Origin: Eupeodes corollae
Taxonomy: Eukaryota; Arthropoda; Insecta; Diptera; Syrphidae
Assembly (NCBI RefSeq): GCF_945859685.1
Contig: NC_079149.1
Span: 60,716,991-60,780,990 of the forward strand
Length of the DNA: 64,000 bases
Direction of reading: 5' to 3'
The notes under the pieces are model-generated. The model searched no databases, was not told the origin of the DNA, and worked only from the letters and a program-made list of their open reading frames with translations. Shown piece by piece: positions 21,228 to 33,975 of this stretch. A program made the position numbers and the translations under genes. The stretch's first letter is position 1, and each line of letters starts with the position of its first letter.

Positions 21228-21542
21228 TTATAAACAACAAAAAAAGAAGAGGTCCAAGATGGCTCCCTTGTGGGACACCCGACGTAACATACACCGGTGC
21301 AGAAATAATGTTATTTGTACGAACGTACTGAATACGAGCCATTTTAAAAAGTTTGTGTGAAAACCTACTTTATTTATCTTCATAAGTAAAGCATCATGAT
21401 TGACTCTGTCAAAAGCTTTAGAAAAGTCAGTATAGACAACATCATACTGATAACCTTTCTCAAGTGTATTCAACACTAAATTACTTAAAATAGTGAGGTT
21501 AGTTGCTGTGGATCTACCAGCTACAAAACCATGTTGGTATGG
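21228..21542 (-). pseudogene. LINE RT palm, first catalytic aspartate
   Basis: Same frame as the preceding piece. PYQHGFVAGRSTATNL leads into YQYDVVYTDFSKAFDRVNHD, which holds the first catalytic D (YTDFSKAFD). After a frameshift near 21340 another frame gives VTSGVPQGSHLGPLLFLLF and INDILDMF up to a stop near 21205. Confidence 0.88.
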
Positions 21543-22019
21543 CTAAATCATTGCTTTAAGGGAAGGAGTTAATTTGACAGAGAGTAAATTTTCAAAAAAA
21601 TTGGGAATCGTAGCAATTTTACAAATTGGGCGATAGTTTAAAACATCTTGCCTACCACCTGATTTGTAAATAGGTGTGATTTTTGAACGTTTCCAAATAT
21701 TTAAAAACTCACAATTTGCAAGTGAACGATTAAAAGTAATTTTAAAAGGAACAGCCAATGCATTTGCACACATTCGTAAAATGATTGGTGAAATTCCTTC
21801 AATATTACGTCGCTTATCACCCTTAAGCTTAGACAACGCTAATTCAATCCCAGAAGTGGAAAAACTTAAACAGCCTATATTAATAGGAGTATTTGAAGAG
21901 TTTATGTTTGTATCATTAGGTAAATTAAGACAATTGTCTAAATAAATCGACTGAAAATGTTTATCAAACAAGTTACATACAACAGAGATGTCAAATGATG
22001 TAATGCCGTCATGGCACAT
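21543..22019 (-). pseudogene. LINE RT N-terminal half
   Basis: A 158-codon open frame with IELALSKLKGDKRRNIEGIS (family 'GPDGIP'), WKRSKITPIYKSGGRQDVLN and YRPICKIATIPNFFENLL, the conserved fingers of Jockey RTs. It ends in a single TAG, after which the same frame continues PYQHGFVAGRSTATNL into the 21228-21476 frame. Confidence 0.88.
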
Positions 22020-22289
22020 ACAGTTGCGAATGCCATTTGATTGTTTTTATTATTTATAAACCTCCAAAAACTTTTGCTATTTGTTTTTAAATCACACTCA
22101 ACACAAAACAGATATTGATTGTAAAGAAATTAATTTCAAGTATCGAATTCTTTTTGTAAAATTTCATATTGTTTATATAATTCACGATCATTATTAGACT
22201 TGCGATATTGCTTGTAAACCTTATTTTTTAAGTTATTAAGATTTATGATTCTTTTATTGAACCACACAGGTTTTTGGTTATAGATTTTC

Positions 22290-22790
22290 TTAGTGAAGAA
22301 TGTTTGCCAATTTATACCATCCAAAATCATATATTGCATTCAAATTAGCTTCAGCAAAATTGTAATTAAAATTTAAGTCTAAAGTCTCAGGTGAGAAAAA
22401 ATTATAAAATTTTAAATGCAAACTGAGTGCAACATGATGTATTGTATTGTTAAAAAGAGGAACAATAGCGTCGTTTATGCCTACACACAATTCAGCATCA
22501 ACGAAAACCAAATCAAGTATATTATTACAAGAATTCTGAAAATGATTGATTTGCCTCAGGTCAAATTGTTCGAAGGTATCCACAACTTCACAATCATGAT
22601 TAAATATAACGGTAAAAGGAATTAATATATTTTCATCTTCATCGTTTATATCCTTTTAACATTTGGCAAATTAAAATATCCTAAAATTATTATTTTTTGA
22701 TTATCTTTGCGATTTTTTAATATTAAACTACAATTTTCTACATGAGCTTTGTATAATTCAAGAGAGCAACTTGGTGGAATGTATTATGAA
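22290..22790 (-). pseudogene. LINE endonuclease domain, C-terminal part
   Basis: The right part reads CSLELYKAHVENCSLILKN and IIILGYFNLPNV (about 22663-22690), where the canonical GDFNLP motif has D changed to Y. After a frameshift the open frame 22290-22583 continues with LRQINHFQNSCNNILDLVFV and VPLFNNTIHHVALSL. HHVAL takes the place of the conserved catalytic-histidine segment. Loss of the aspartate implies an inactive nuclease. Confidence 0.8.
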
Positions 22791-22859
22791 TATAAACAGA
22801 GAAGAAGGTAGGATTTAACTGAAATGGTAATACCCAAAATTATTAAATACATTCTAGGT

Positions 22860-25609
22860 TTAGGTAATATTTGCATACATTAGAAGTTTATCCTAAAAAA
22901 AGGCTGACAACTCGTAAGGTAATAGATATATTTTCAAACAATTTCCATTCAGAAACTCAAAATAAAAGAATAATCTTCATATTGAAGTTTCTTATCTCGG
23001 TCATTATTTTAATTAAAAACGCACAAAAATATGCTGTGAAACATATTTTTCTACGCAAATTTTCCTGTCTCAAATAATTTATGTAAATATGTATAAAGTA
23101 ATGTGATGCAGACGGATTTACTTGTTTTGAAACAGCTGAAATTCTTTATAGCTTTTTGCCTTTTTGTTTTATGAAATAGAAACAAATATTAAATATTTCA
23201 AAAAATAGGTACTAAACTTTTATCTGTTTTAGCATTGTTTTTGTATATATTTAATTAAAATGTCAATAGGTCAAATTGCTTTGACACTTTTCATTTTAAT
23301 AAAGTGTTGTCATATAAAGTATTGTAACTTTTATGGTTTTTGACAATCATTTGTGTTTTGTCTGCCCCCCTTACTTATATGACACTTGAGAGAATATCAA
23401 TGTAAAAGTGCAATATTAGCTTCCCCCTCAACATCAACAAAAAGACACATTGTTCAGAATGTGCCTGTTCCCAAACCCAATTTAATATTTTCTTATATAT
23501 TACATCCAACAGAATAAAAACTGACAAAGATAACAAAATAACAAATTCCCAGTCTTAACATATCTAAGTTATGTACATATGACTTAAACCACCAAAGCCA
23601 GAGACAACGACGACGACGACGAAGACTATGATTGCTTACACAGGAGCTTCCTTAAAAAATGAAAAAACACGTTAAGTATGTCTCTTGAAGTACTTCAAAG
23701 CTACTCCAATGTATTTTGTGTTACTTTAAAGATTTACCAAAATACACTCCAGGGAGTCTAACATGATGAATGCGTTGGTCTTGCTACACCATCGTCTAAC
23801 CTGCCTAAAAGTTTGGTTAAAGCGTAGTATACAAAATTGTATTTCCCATTCAGTCAAAAGGAACAAAAAAAGACTTAACAAGTCCAAATGAAATTTATTA
23901 CCTTTCTTTTTGCCTTTTTTTCCATCACAAAGTGGTTCGAGCACCAATTTCGAATGTAACCATTTCACATACGCAAAAAGTAAGAGGTAAAGAAAAATCC
24001 TTCGATAAAAGATACATTTCAAATCCACATAGGCATCAGGATACCTGCAGTATATACTGTACAGATATAGGAAAGAGAGGGAGAATTTGCGTTGATTCTT
24101 TTACTTTTTTTTACCTCAAACTAACCTAGAAACATAAATCAAGTTGAATATTTATCAACCTGCCGCTGCTGCCAGGGTATGAACTCAAACAAGTCAGAGT
24201 GAAAAATTTACGCATTTTTATACCTCCGAGAGAGCAAAATGGTTCCGATTTAAAAAGCTATGAATTGTCGCATATTCTTCATGCGTGGCAGAGCAATAAA
24301 AATCGCTGACATCCAGATTCCAGAATCAGAGGTGTGAACCGTAAAACTGTATAAAGCGTATATGGTAGATATACCGATATCAGTTGGCAGTATTATTCGA
24401 AATCGATAAATCCTTTGGTTGCTGGGTTGGAAAATTGCGGTACCTACTGGTTTATCTCTCAATTACGAGGGTTCCTTACATGTAGATACGTAAAACATGT
24501 AAAAGTTTGACATATTCGAATAAACACCCTGCCAATACCGCTTCTACCGCGTGCCACCAACGCCGCGCAGTTGATCGAAATGGCATGTGAAGTGTGCATC
24601 GCTATAATATTCAGCTGATTGATGATATACCCTGGCGTTTAGGCTTTGTTGAGTGGACGTAATTTTATTTGTGTATACATACAAATATTTGGTTTATCCG
24701 TGAAAATTAGACAAACTTTGATGGCGATGGCGTCGTGGTCAGGGAAGTGGAATTGTTTTGATTAATTGGACCGCAAATCCGTTGATAAGCTAGGACATTA
24801 TGCGAAACATATTTGTGGTGAATGGTTGGCGATTGGTTAATTATTTTGCATGTTTTTCGATCAACCTTCAATCTGTTTTTGAAATGTTGTATAAATTTGT
24901 GATTGTGTCCATTCAGTTTTAAATACGAGTAAAGACGAGTTTTAAAGCCTTTCATTTCAAGTGTAAAACAAAAATAAAATATTTTGTTAGAAATGTAGAA
25001 AATTTCCAAGCTACTCGTAAGTTCCAAATATTCAAAGCAATAATCTATAGCAAAATATAGACGTTTCCAATAATAAGTTTCATTGAGGATTTACAAAAAT
25101 AAATGAAAATGAATATTACTTCAACAAAACTAATAGAAGCTTATTTTATTCTTAATAACAATTACATGCTAGTATAAGTATATATATATATGTATATATA
25201 TATAAGTAGTAAGTAACAAAAACCAATAAAAGCTAAATTGCAACCACAACTGCGGTAGCAGCATATCCTTTTTAGGAAGTTTTGTATGACTAATTCGCAT
25301 ATATTTGGCTGTATGTCCTTGCTCACTTCATGAATTATATCATTATTATATAACGCGGTCCTTAAAAAAAATGTATTAAGGAGTTAAAACATATTAGTTG
25401 GGTGGAAAATTGTGATAATTGCTTCCAGAAATAATTAGGATTAAGAAACTTGTTTTGCATAATTTTAAATCTTTTGTTGGTTGTATGACACGTGACAAAA
25501 CCAATAAAAGTCGTTCACGAGAATATCTTTAAATCCGGACTAACGAACAATGCAATAATGTTAAAATACATAAGCTGAAAATACTATTATCACCGCAACC
25601 GCTACTTTC
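22860..25609. other. Spacer with simple repeats, no gene recognised
   Basis: Small GAC-rich microsatellite at 23604-23625 and a TA-repeat at 25175-25206. A less AT-rich patch lies at 24520-24660. Several open frames of 65-106 codons show no recognised family and no motif. Confidence 0.45.
25175..25206. repeat. (TA)n microsatellite
   Basis: Alternating TA/TG dinucleotides over about 32 bases. Confidence 0.8.
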
Positions 25610-26640
25610 TCAAGCTAGAATTGATAGTCAACAATGCCCTATCATCTATGAATCTTTTATCGAAGATGTTAAAGCAGACAAATTCAATTTTATAGGGCCT
25701 TACTTTAAGTCAATTCATGCTAGAGAACTTCCTCTTCCTAGCATCAAAATGAAGGAGTTAAATATCGAATTGTCAAGATTTTGCAATAGACACTCTCAAG
25801 ATTTTCTGATAATGAAAAGTGTAATGAACTTACACAAGAACGGACCTTGGACTACTTCACAACACAAGACGAGCTGACACAATATTTTGGTAGCTTAGCA
25901 ATAAAAAATTAAGTTGTTTAGATAAAATTCCCAACATTGTCTTAAAACATATAACTATCAAAATCATGAACTGGAATCTGAACGAAAAAGGAGTACAGCT
26001 ACTTGTTAAGAATAAAAGCCATCGACACGGTTTGGATCAACGGGCATTTATTTAAACTCATATGGTACGAATTTCCACCCAATATTGTTAAAGTAATTTC
26101 ATCTATGGTGAAACATACGAAATTTGTTGTACCCGGTAAACAAAACGCTAAACAAGGTTTTTATTATTGTAAATGGTTTTCCACAGGGCACTGTTTCAGC
26201 TCCTCACTTGTTTAGTTTATATCTATCTGATATAACCAGGGAAAACGATGACTCGAAAGCGTGTGCTGGCGATACCACTTTGTATATGAAAGTGGATCAA
26301 GAATTGTGCACATTAAAACTAAACTGTATTGAAAATTGTATAAGCTGCTGGGAGTGAAAGCTTAAAATAAAGAACACTAAGTGTAAAACCGTACGCCCGT
26401 TGCCCAATAAGACGAGGAAATTCAGATTTAAGAAAGTGAAAAACCTAATAATATACTTGGAGTATCTCACCATAGAATCAAAGACGTTTGTGAAGTACCT
26501 GGGTGTTTATTTAAACAAGGCAAGAGCGGCATTTATGCCGCTTAAAAGTCTTTTCTTCTCCAGATATCCAAGATCTGATGTGAAAATTATTTGTTTTCAA
26601 TCATTTACACGTCCAATTCATGTTCGAGATAAAATGTCTT
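25610..26640 (+). mobile_element. Jockey-like LINE RT remnant
   Basis: Plus-strand pieces in order: KADKFNFIGPYFKSIHAREL (about 25670-25730), DKIPNIVLKHITIKI (about 25920-25965; 'GPDxIPxxxLKHL' position), IDTVWINGHLFKLIW (about 26026-26070; first catalytic D, FD changed to ID), VNGFPQGTVSAPHLFSLYLS (about 26172-26230), AGDTTLYMKVD (about 26265-26297), where the FADDT motif has become AGDT, and FVKYLGVYLNKARAAFM (about 26488-26540). One catalytic aspartate is therefore lost. Frameshifts lie near 26000, 26130 and 26360. Boundaries are approximate; it may extend to about 26850. Confidence 0.82.
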
Positions 26641-27074
26641 AGAGCTTGCATGCAAATGTACAGAAGCTCACACTCTGACTCTCGGCATTACGTTTCTAAC
26701 AAGAAACTATGCGTCCAGAAAACCTTGTGAGGCATCTTTTTGAGCGGTCGGAAAACGTTATTGAGAACGATCACTGTTCTTAGTTATTCTATTTTAACCT
26801 CGGATACTTCAAAAACACCGACTCAATGAAAGTACCTATAAAATACCATATGGCAAGAAAATAAAAGAATACTATAGGAACTTCTGAATAAGAAAATTTA
26901 AACCTGAGATACTGTGTAAGAATAAGCATAGATGGTGGCTTGATTGTGTAGTTGCAGACACATAGTCCTTTTTTCCATAACGTCCTCATACGAGTATATG
27001 GCCGAGATAGCAAGTTAGGTATTGGGAAACAATTGCCGAACCTGTTCATATTTCGAAAGGTTAGGGATAATATA

Positions 27075-28920
27075 TCAGGAAACCTTTATAAGAATTTTCT
27101 GACTCCATTCAAAGAATTGTTGCTCAATATCAATGTACACCATTCTTCTTGGCTTCGTTATTCAGACCAGTCAACACCGGAAGGAAGGCATGTTGAGGTC
27201 TTTGCTGAGTTAAATCAATTAACTCAGGTTGACGATGAGCCAACTCGAATCCCTGACGATGAAGTTCAATCCGCCAACACCCTAAACTTGATTCTTACCT
27301 CTAACCCTAATAAATACACAATCAGTGTATTATCACCTCTTGCAGATACGACACCAGGCCATAGCATCGTATCTGCAAAATGCTCATGTCTAAAAAACTC
27401 AGTTAAAGAAAAAACTCCTATAGGAACAGTTTGGCAATATGAGAAAACTAACTGCGACGGTTGAATTCTTCAGGAACTTTAACTGTTCACTATGCTTCCT
27501 CGATAGTGACGTGGATTCCAGCGCGTATATGGTTACAAAATTTTATTCTTTGTGGACTGAAAATTTGATCACGAATAGGGCAAAATCTATCAAACCCAAA
27601 GAGAACTCATGGTTTGATTCGAGCCGTAAAGAGGTTATTAGGTTCAGATATGTAAGTTTCCATTGCCAACCCGACTGAGCGAAACCGAAATAAGTTCAAA
27701 CAATCTAGAAAAACATATTCGACGATCCAAATTCTTGCACGATCAGAAATTAAGGAAAAAAAGGTAGTAAAAATGTCTGGTCATTTGTAAAAACGTACGA
27801 AAAACCAATTCATCCCCGGTTGCAACGCTCGCCCACAATGGCACTCCCCATGTAGGCTCGATTGATAAAGTATATTTGCTTGCATCACAGTTTGCTATTA
27901 ATTCAACGCTACCGGAAAGTTTAGTTTTTCCTCCTGTTCTTGAGAGCGTAAATGATTCTATGGGACGAATCTTCTTTCGCACTCGTGCAGTTGCAAGAGT
28001 ACTGAAAGACCTTGACATACACAAATCCACTGGCCCGGATAGTATCTACCCAATTTTTATGAAGATGTGTTTGTCATTGCTGGCAAAACCACTGCGTTAA
28101 CTTTTTCATCTTTCCTACTCTACAGGTCTCTTTCCGAGCGGATGGAAAATAGCATTTGTCCACCATGTCCCTAAAAAGGGCGAATCCGCCTCTTTCTTTA
28201 TTTAAAAGAGTTTGGCACCAAGCTATCTTATCAAAAATGCGTGCTCTTCGTATTGATGAATCCCTTCTTCGTTGGGTTGGAAATTACCATTCTAACCGTT
28301 CAATACAATTTGTATTGGATGGTTTCAAGTCTGAAATTCATAAAATAAATGCTGGTGTCCCCCAGGGCTCCGTTTTGTCTACGATTCTCTTCCTTATATT
28401 AATAAATGATCATACGTCTCCGACGACAGTTCCCTCAGCTTCTGATCTGGCTGTAATTCACAAAGCCTTCATCCGTCCAAAGCTTGAATATAATTCGCAT
28501 ATCTGTTTAAATCTCTCGGATAGAATACAAAAAAGCGCTTTAAAAATGATAGGCGTTGGAACTATAATCGAAACATTTACATCGCTTGAACACCGCCGCA
28601 ATGTTTCATGCTTTTTGTTGTTTTACTGATATTTTTACAAACAGTGTTCTGTCGAATTAGCCAGTTGCATTCCACCCCTTAAACAATTCAGCCGTAATAC
28701 TCGCAATTCAAGGAATGCTCATCAGTTTACACTTGAGCTCAATTTTGGGCGTACTGTCAAGTAAAGAGATTCCTTCTTAAATCGCTCATCAAGAATGTAG
28801 AATGCTTTAGCCAATTCAATTTTTCCCTCCCATTTTGATGTTCAGAACTTTTAGACCAATGTGCACCGGTATCTCCTTTTAAATCCTTCCCTATTTTCCT
28901 AATGCTCGCACTGTGTTTAA
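27075..28920 (+). mobile_element. LINE remnant with endonuclease, RT and tail, internally deleted
   Basis: Endonuclease end: INVHHSSWLRYSDQSTPEGR (about 27128-27187) and LNLILTSNPNKY. Linker: NRAKSIKPKENSWFDSSRKE (about 27575-27633). RT entry: ARVLKDLDIHKSTGPDSI (about 27990-28050) and SGWKIAF. Then KRVWHQAILSKMRALRIDES, the palm after loss of the first catalytic D region, KINAGVPQGSVLS (28347-28385), and a direct jump to HKAFIRPKLEYNSHICLN, so the YADD motif is missing. Tail: FTSLEHRRNVSCFLLFY, ELASCIPPLKQFSRNTRNSR and RNAHQFTLELNFG to about 28920. This family also left the fragment at 5290-5422; a related tail is at 59560-59925. Confidence 0.9.
28156..28629 (+). pseudogene. LINE RT piece formed by two internal deletions
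   Basis: A 157-codon open frame joins three separated RT parts: a proline-lysine start from the fingers, the palm helix VWHQAILSKMRALRIDESLL, GVPQGSVL and then the thumb. Two stretches that carry catalytic aspartates are absent, yet the frame stays open. The N-terminal residues before KRVWHQ come from a different frame of the same LINE. It is not a functional polymerase. Confidence 0.8.
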
Positions 28921-31900
28921 ATATAAACATATAAAGGGTACTTATAACCCCTTGAGTGCATGTAAATTATAACAACAAGTTTTTATGAAAAGAAAAAAAA
29001 ACGAAAAATGAAGATTTAAAAGGTGTTTTTAAATTACATTTCCTTTTAATATGAAAAAACATAGACCTAGTTAACAACACTATGAAAGTTTATGACAATT
29101 TATTGTTCTTATGAAAATGAAATATTTATTAGTATTTATCCGAGAAATCGATAAATTAGTAGATACTAAGAACTCTATATCACATACTAAAAATTTAAAA
29201 GAAACAAATAACTTTACGGCTTTTAAGTTTAAATAAACTAAGGTACAAACTGTTAGACTTTAAGTGAAAAAATAAACAATTTAAAAAAAAAATATTAAAA
29301 TATTTTCTTACTAAGTCCGCTTTTTTGCACTTTTTTCAATATAATCAACAAATTTAAACCATTCGATGTAATTCTAATCAATTTTCGCGTAATGCTTTTG
29401 TAAATAGAGGAGAAAGCAATACAAGAATATGACGAGTTTTCTTTTAGAAATTTAATTTAAGGACATAGAAAAACTTTAACATCTTATCTTTCAGGGACGT
29501 GTTATCTTCTTTGACATTCAATATTTTAGTATAAAATCACGACATCAAAAAACAGAATTATAGATTTTATCAATATTAAAATCCAAAAAACTGTATATCC
29601 ATTAATCCTGTAATATCTACCTTATAATTATTTTGTCTATGTTTAGTCCTTGTAATACGCTTTCATATTATAACTCCCAACGTTTCCTTTATCTACCGAC
29701 GAATGTTTTTCGTATATTAAATATTAAATTGTCGATTTAAGATCATGTAAGATTAAAGGAGGCTTAAAAACAATAAATAAACATTTCTGTATTGCATTAC
29801 ATCACAGACAAATACATAAATCACGTTCTGATATTTTTGTTTCCTTCTTGTATATCCTGGAAATCAATTTCATATTTAATTATTAATACACGAATATACC
29901 TTTGATGCCTTTTGAAAGTTTTCCAAAATTACAGTACATTCGTTTTGTAATTACCTCAAACTCAAATAGAATAGTGATGGGGAAATAACCTCACAATATA
30001 GACATATGTTCATATACCCCTCTATCATAATAAATTGTAACATTACGTCACAAAGTTCATATCTCAAATTCGAACGACATAAGTGGCATTAAGTTTGAAA
30101 ATCCAATCCCTATGTTATTAAATGAATGAACGTTTGTGTGTGGCTTGTCATGCAATAAAGATAAATGAGTTTCAAAATGTTATGAAATCAATAACAAAAC
30201 AAATATTTATGTTGTATTTAAAAAAAAAACCTTTATTGTTATTTAGAAAGTTAAATTTTATCACGCGTGTCCTTTTATTATATGTTATCCTACACTGCGC
30301 TGCTAAGGACATTAATTGCTGTTTGAGTTTACATAACGTGGTAAGATAGAAAAAAAACATATGGTAATCATACTTATTCTCAAATGTTACCATGTTTTTT
30401 TACTAACCAAACAATATTTTTATGAATAAAAACCTCTTGATAGCATAGCTGGATATTTATTTTAGGCACTTAATTTTATTTGTTGTGGGTATCCAGAGAA
30501 ACAATAAAAAAATCAAAAAATAAGTTTTCAAAACAATAATATTTCATTTAACAAATAAATGGGATAATTTAAAAACTAAATGGAGTTTCAAATGTTAATG
30601 CCTTAACTCTTAAACTTTATTGACCAGGACTGGGTGGAACGTAAGTGGTCTTTTACTGCAAGGGTTTGATGTTTAAGCGTTTTGTCAATAAAGCGAATAA
30701 TAAGACAACATATTAAGATAATATTGAAAGCAAGGAACGGTGCACATATCATCACATTTAAGCGTCATTAATTTCTTGGTTTCAAGTAAGCACAGGCTTT
30801 GACACCTGTCAAACTCAACTGTCATTTAATGTGAAACAGTTAATTGTTAGCAATCTACGATAAAATACCACTGCATGTAAGTCTTACCTGCAATTGATCG
30901 AAGGTATACAGTTGCATCTAGAAAATTACTTCTTGGTGTGCTGTGTGGTTAAATGGGTTTTTACTTATTCGGAGATGCCAATTGATAAAGTTATGGTCGA
31001 ATGATAACCGATTTTTTGTAGCCGAAGATTTATGATTATGACTTGGACGGTAATAAGGATTTTGTCTATGCGAATTATCTCCCAATTCCAGACGTATTAA
31101 AAACCAACAATACTTAAGTTAAATCCCAGATACCACCCCAAATATGCGCGAAAGTAGTTAAAAATAAACTGAAAAAAATGTTTTTGAAATATAAGTTTTG
31201 AAACACCGGCAACCCAAAAATTTTACAGAAATCAATAAAATCCTTGATAAGAAAAGCCTCCCCATGGTCAGTACTGTAAACAGTTGTTCTCTATTAAATG
31301 TATGATAAAATAGACTGTTCCATCAAATTTCTAATCCTTATTTCATTGATTCTATTTTTTTAAAAGAAATACAAAAACCGTTAAACAATTAATGAAGCCA
31401 TATGCAGCAAACCCCTGGCCAGATAAATTTCAGACATTTTGATTTAGAAAAGTTTATGAATTTTCTTTCAGTAGAAAGAAAGACTTTCTTTGTGTCACAT
31501 GAATAGAGAGAACCTGTTTTCGTTTTTCATTTCCGATATTTCTTCAACCGTTAGGTTTTTAGGAAAACCCCAAACATGAAATCAATCAAGTATGAATTAA
31601 GTTTATATTTCTATAGCAAAAATGTTTGGATTAAGTTGAGAAATACAAGTTTTATTGAGTCAATTATACGTCTGATGGTGGGCGACAAGGTTTCGAAAAG
31701 CGTCGAGTTATAAATATAATATTAACAAAAAGTTGTGAAATTATTGTTTTAAAATAAAACAAAATAATAATAATAAAAATTTAATATTCGTTTTATTTCT
31801 CATTTTTTAAATTAATTGCACCACAACCGGAGACAACCACACCATGTAATTACCTAAAAGACCCTTCCAAGTAAGAAAAATAACACAAAATCTAATGGTT

Positions 31901-32340
31901 TAGGTAAACTGGCTTATTAAATGTGTTTAAATAATTTTTAGTAATGTGTGGTGGCTCCTGATTTCTAAATTAATTTAAGTTATATGTGGAATATGGATTC
32001 ATAGAGTGCTGTCAGAGCAAAATTTAGGCCCAGGACCTAATGGCTTCAATAATCTCTTCGGTTTTGTGGTACTGCCGTCCTTATTTTGCCCCTGACCACG
32101 GCTTTCGGAATGTTTTGGCGCATTAACTTATTAAAAAGTCCATCGCAAAAAAGAGAGTTTCAGAATGGATTTGTAAGTGATTGCCGGCATTTTGGAGCTC
32201 AACTGTCCCGTAGTAGGTAATTGCTTTCTATAACATTACACACCGGTTCCTTTGCGGTTCACTTTTTCAAGATACATAAATTACTTCCTCTTTTATATCA
32301 TGAAAACTGCAACTATATCCATAAAGTCCGTTAAAATGAA
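28921..32340. other. AT-rich spacer, no gene recognised
   Basis: No RT, transposase or host-like coding was recognised. A moderately GC-balanced stretch 32020-32260 has no convincing similarity. GGGTACTTATAACCCC near 28937 is a small palindrome just after the LINE tail. Confidence 0.45.
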
Positions 32341-32545
32341 TTAATTAATCATTTTTTCGCGTCGTGTATGATTTGCTTTCTGTTTAACCCGAGCAACAGT
32401 CGATCTACTAGCACTTACCCCAGCTACTGGCCTGATATTACTAATGGAAAGCCTTGAATTTGAAGCAGCTCTCACGCACGCCTTTCTTAAAATGATGTAA
32501 CTTTCCATAGCTCTCTGGGTCCTTGAGGTAGTTCTTCCCATAGGA
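32341..32545 (-). pseudogene. Tc1-type transposase N-terminal DNA-binding fragment
   Basis: The minus strand reads YLKDPESYGK in one frame and ILRKACVRAASNSRLSISNI then SASRSTVARVKQKANHTRRE in another. 'N.I.DPE.YGxK' followed by 'RR.AS.S..S...I....G...S.STV.R' is the paired helix-turn-helix and linker of IS630-Tc1-mariner transposases. No catalytic DDE/D part follows. The 5' edge touches the start of the AT-rich repeat at 32532, whose hairpin overlaps the last codons, so the repeat probably inserted here. Confidence 0.68.
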
Positions 32546-33975
32546 AGTTGTTGGGTCCGATTTGTTAAATTAAAAATTTTGACATTTCTCGACGTTTCAA
32601 GGTCCTTAGAGCTTATTAGAAAGATGGCTGTGCGTGTGTACGTACGTTCGTACTTCCGCACGTTCGCGACGTTTTTTTCGTCCTCTATAGCTCAAGAACC
32701 AGAAGAGATATCGACTTCAAATAAATGTTGTTATGCAGATAATAAGGCAGATAGGGCTCTAAAGAAAATTTAGTGGGTGATTTTTTTACCATAGCAGTTT
32801 AAAAAAATGCAAATTTTGGTTAAACCTAAATATCTCATGAACCAATGACGCCGCTAGAGACTTGAATTAAATTTTATAATATATATTGTAACGTGGAACA
32901 AAACAATTATATTTTTGGACAAAAATGCAATTAACGGTTTTTTTATAAATCAAAAAACTGAAAAAAAATTTGTCACCTCGTAAATCTTACGACTGAAATA
33001 TGATTTCATCTCCAAAGCAGTTTTGTGCAACGAATAATGTTTTTGACATCTTATAAAATTTTGAGAAAAATCTAATTGACTGTACTAAATAATAAAAAAC
33101 CTAACAAAAATAATAAATGCTGGTAAAAATTGATTTTCGACTCAAACATCTTCTCGAAGCTTTGAGATATTGGCTTTAAACTACTTTCATCGTTCAAAAA
33201 ATATTGTTGGTAAGATTTAATAAAATTTGAAAAAAATCGAATAGACAGTTTTTTTTACAAAAAATTATAAACGAAAAAAAATTAATAAAAGTTGGTAAAA
33301 ATTGATTTTCGACTGAAATATCTTTTCAGAACTTTAAATTATTGGCTTCAAACTGCTTTTATCTTTTGAAAATTATTGTTGTCAGCACTCAGTAAAATTT
33401 TAAGGAAAATCAAATTGGCAGTTTTTTTTACAAAAAATAAAAACCTAACAAAAAAACAATACTAAGAGTTGGTTTAAATTTTCTTACGACTCAAAAAGCT
33501 TTTAAAAATAAAATATATTATCTACTAACTCTTTTTATTTAACAGAAAATATTGTTTTTGATATGACGTATTTTTTGTATAATAATCCAACAGTCCGTTT
33601 TTTCATAAAAAAATAAAATCCACAAGAAATAGTACGCAAATTTTGTTAAACATTGATATTAGGTTCTTGATAGCTATAGCTCTCAAATTAATTTCATTAA
33701 TAAAATTTGTAAAAATTTAAGACATTTTACTTAAATTGGTAAAATGTGTGTTTCAGCTAAAAATCTATTCAACAAAACAAGATTTTCAAACTAAACTAAA
33801 AATTCATGTGAAAAATATTGTTAGTAATTTAAAAATTTTGTAAGAATAATTCAACTAACAACTTTTTAAGCCCAACACAAAAAACTACAAACTTTTAAGC
33901 ACGACAAATAGACAGACGAGATAGGAAGTTATCATTGAGGGTCGAATCTCAGCCCTTTTTATTTTTATTTTGTCT
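32532..33975 (+). repeat. AT-rich element with ~170-bp tandem units, copy A
   Basis: Starts with the hairpin CTTCCCATAGGAAG and continues GGGTCCGA, a CG-containing patch (GTACGTTCGTAC...GTTCGCGACG, about 32638-32672), AGATATCGACTTCAAATAAA, then TTACCATAGCAGTTTAAAAA. The middle holds three diverged tandem units beginning TGGTAAAAATTGATTTTCGA at 33121, 33293 and (diverged) 33470. The 3' end reads ACAGACGAGATAGGAAGTTA followed by GGGTCGAATCTCAGCC and a T-rich tract. No protein coding is seen. Copy B at 40791 is collinear. Confidence 0.85.

Larger units (their letters stand above)
20258..22800 (-). mobile_element. Jockey-like LINE, most complete copy in the window (5'-truncated)
   Basis: Encodes, on the minus strand, the end of an endonuclease (about 22790-22290), a linker, an RT (22019-21175) and a thumb/C-terminal tail (21174-20322). 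The 3' end at about 20258-20275 carries an AATAAA-like signal and a short CTAAA-type repeat tail. The 5' end is truncated within the endonuclease. ORF2 is interrupted by single stops and at least four frameshifts. Its C-terminal tail (SLI, RTVYASYKPISRRN, DFNV..SLFESYLLLILNNF) parallels that of the LINE 3' fragment at 37575-37946, suggesting related families. Confidence 0.92.

Noticed and set aside
24707..25027. 106-codon minus-strand frame
   Set aside because: No motif, typical of AT-rich spacer frames; stops at random position with no neighbouring coding signal.
32030..32260. LINE RT starting with GPGPNGFNNLF
   Set aside because: The GPGPDGF-like start is not followed by any further RT motif in any frame.
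33121..33480. CRISPR-like or bacterial repeat array
   Set aside because: Units of about 170 bp are contiguous, diverged and without spacers, in eukaryotic AT-rich DNA.
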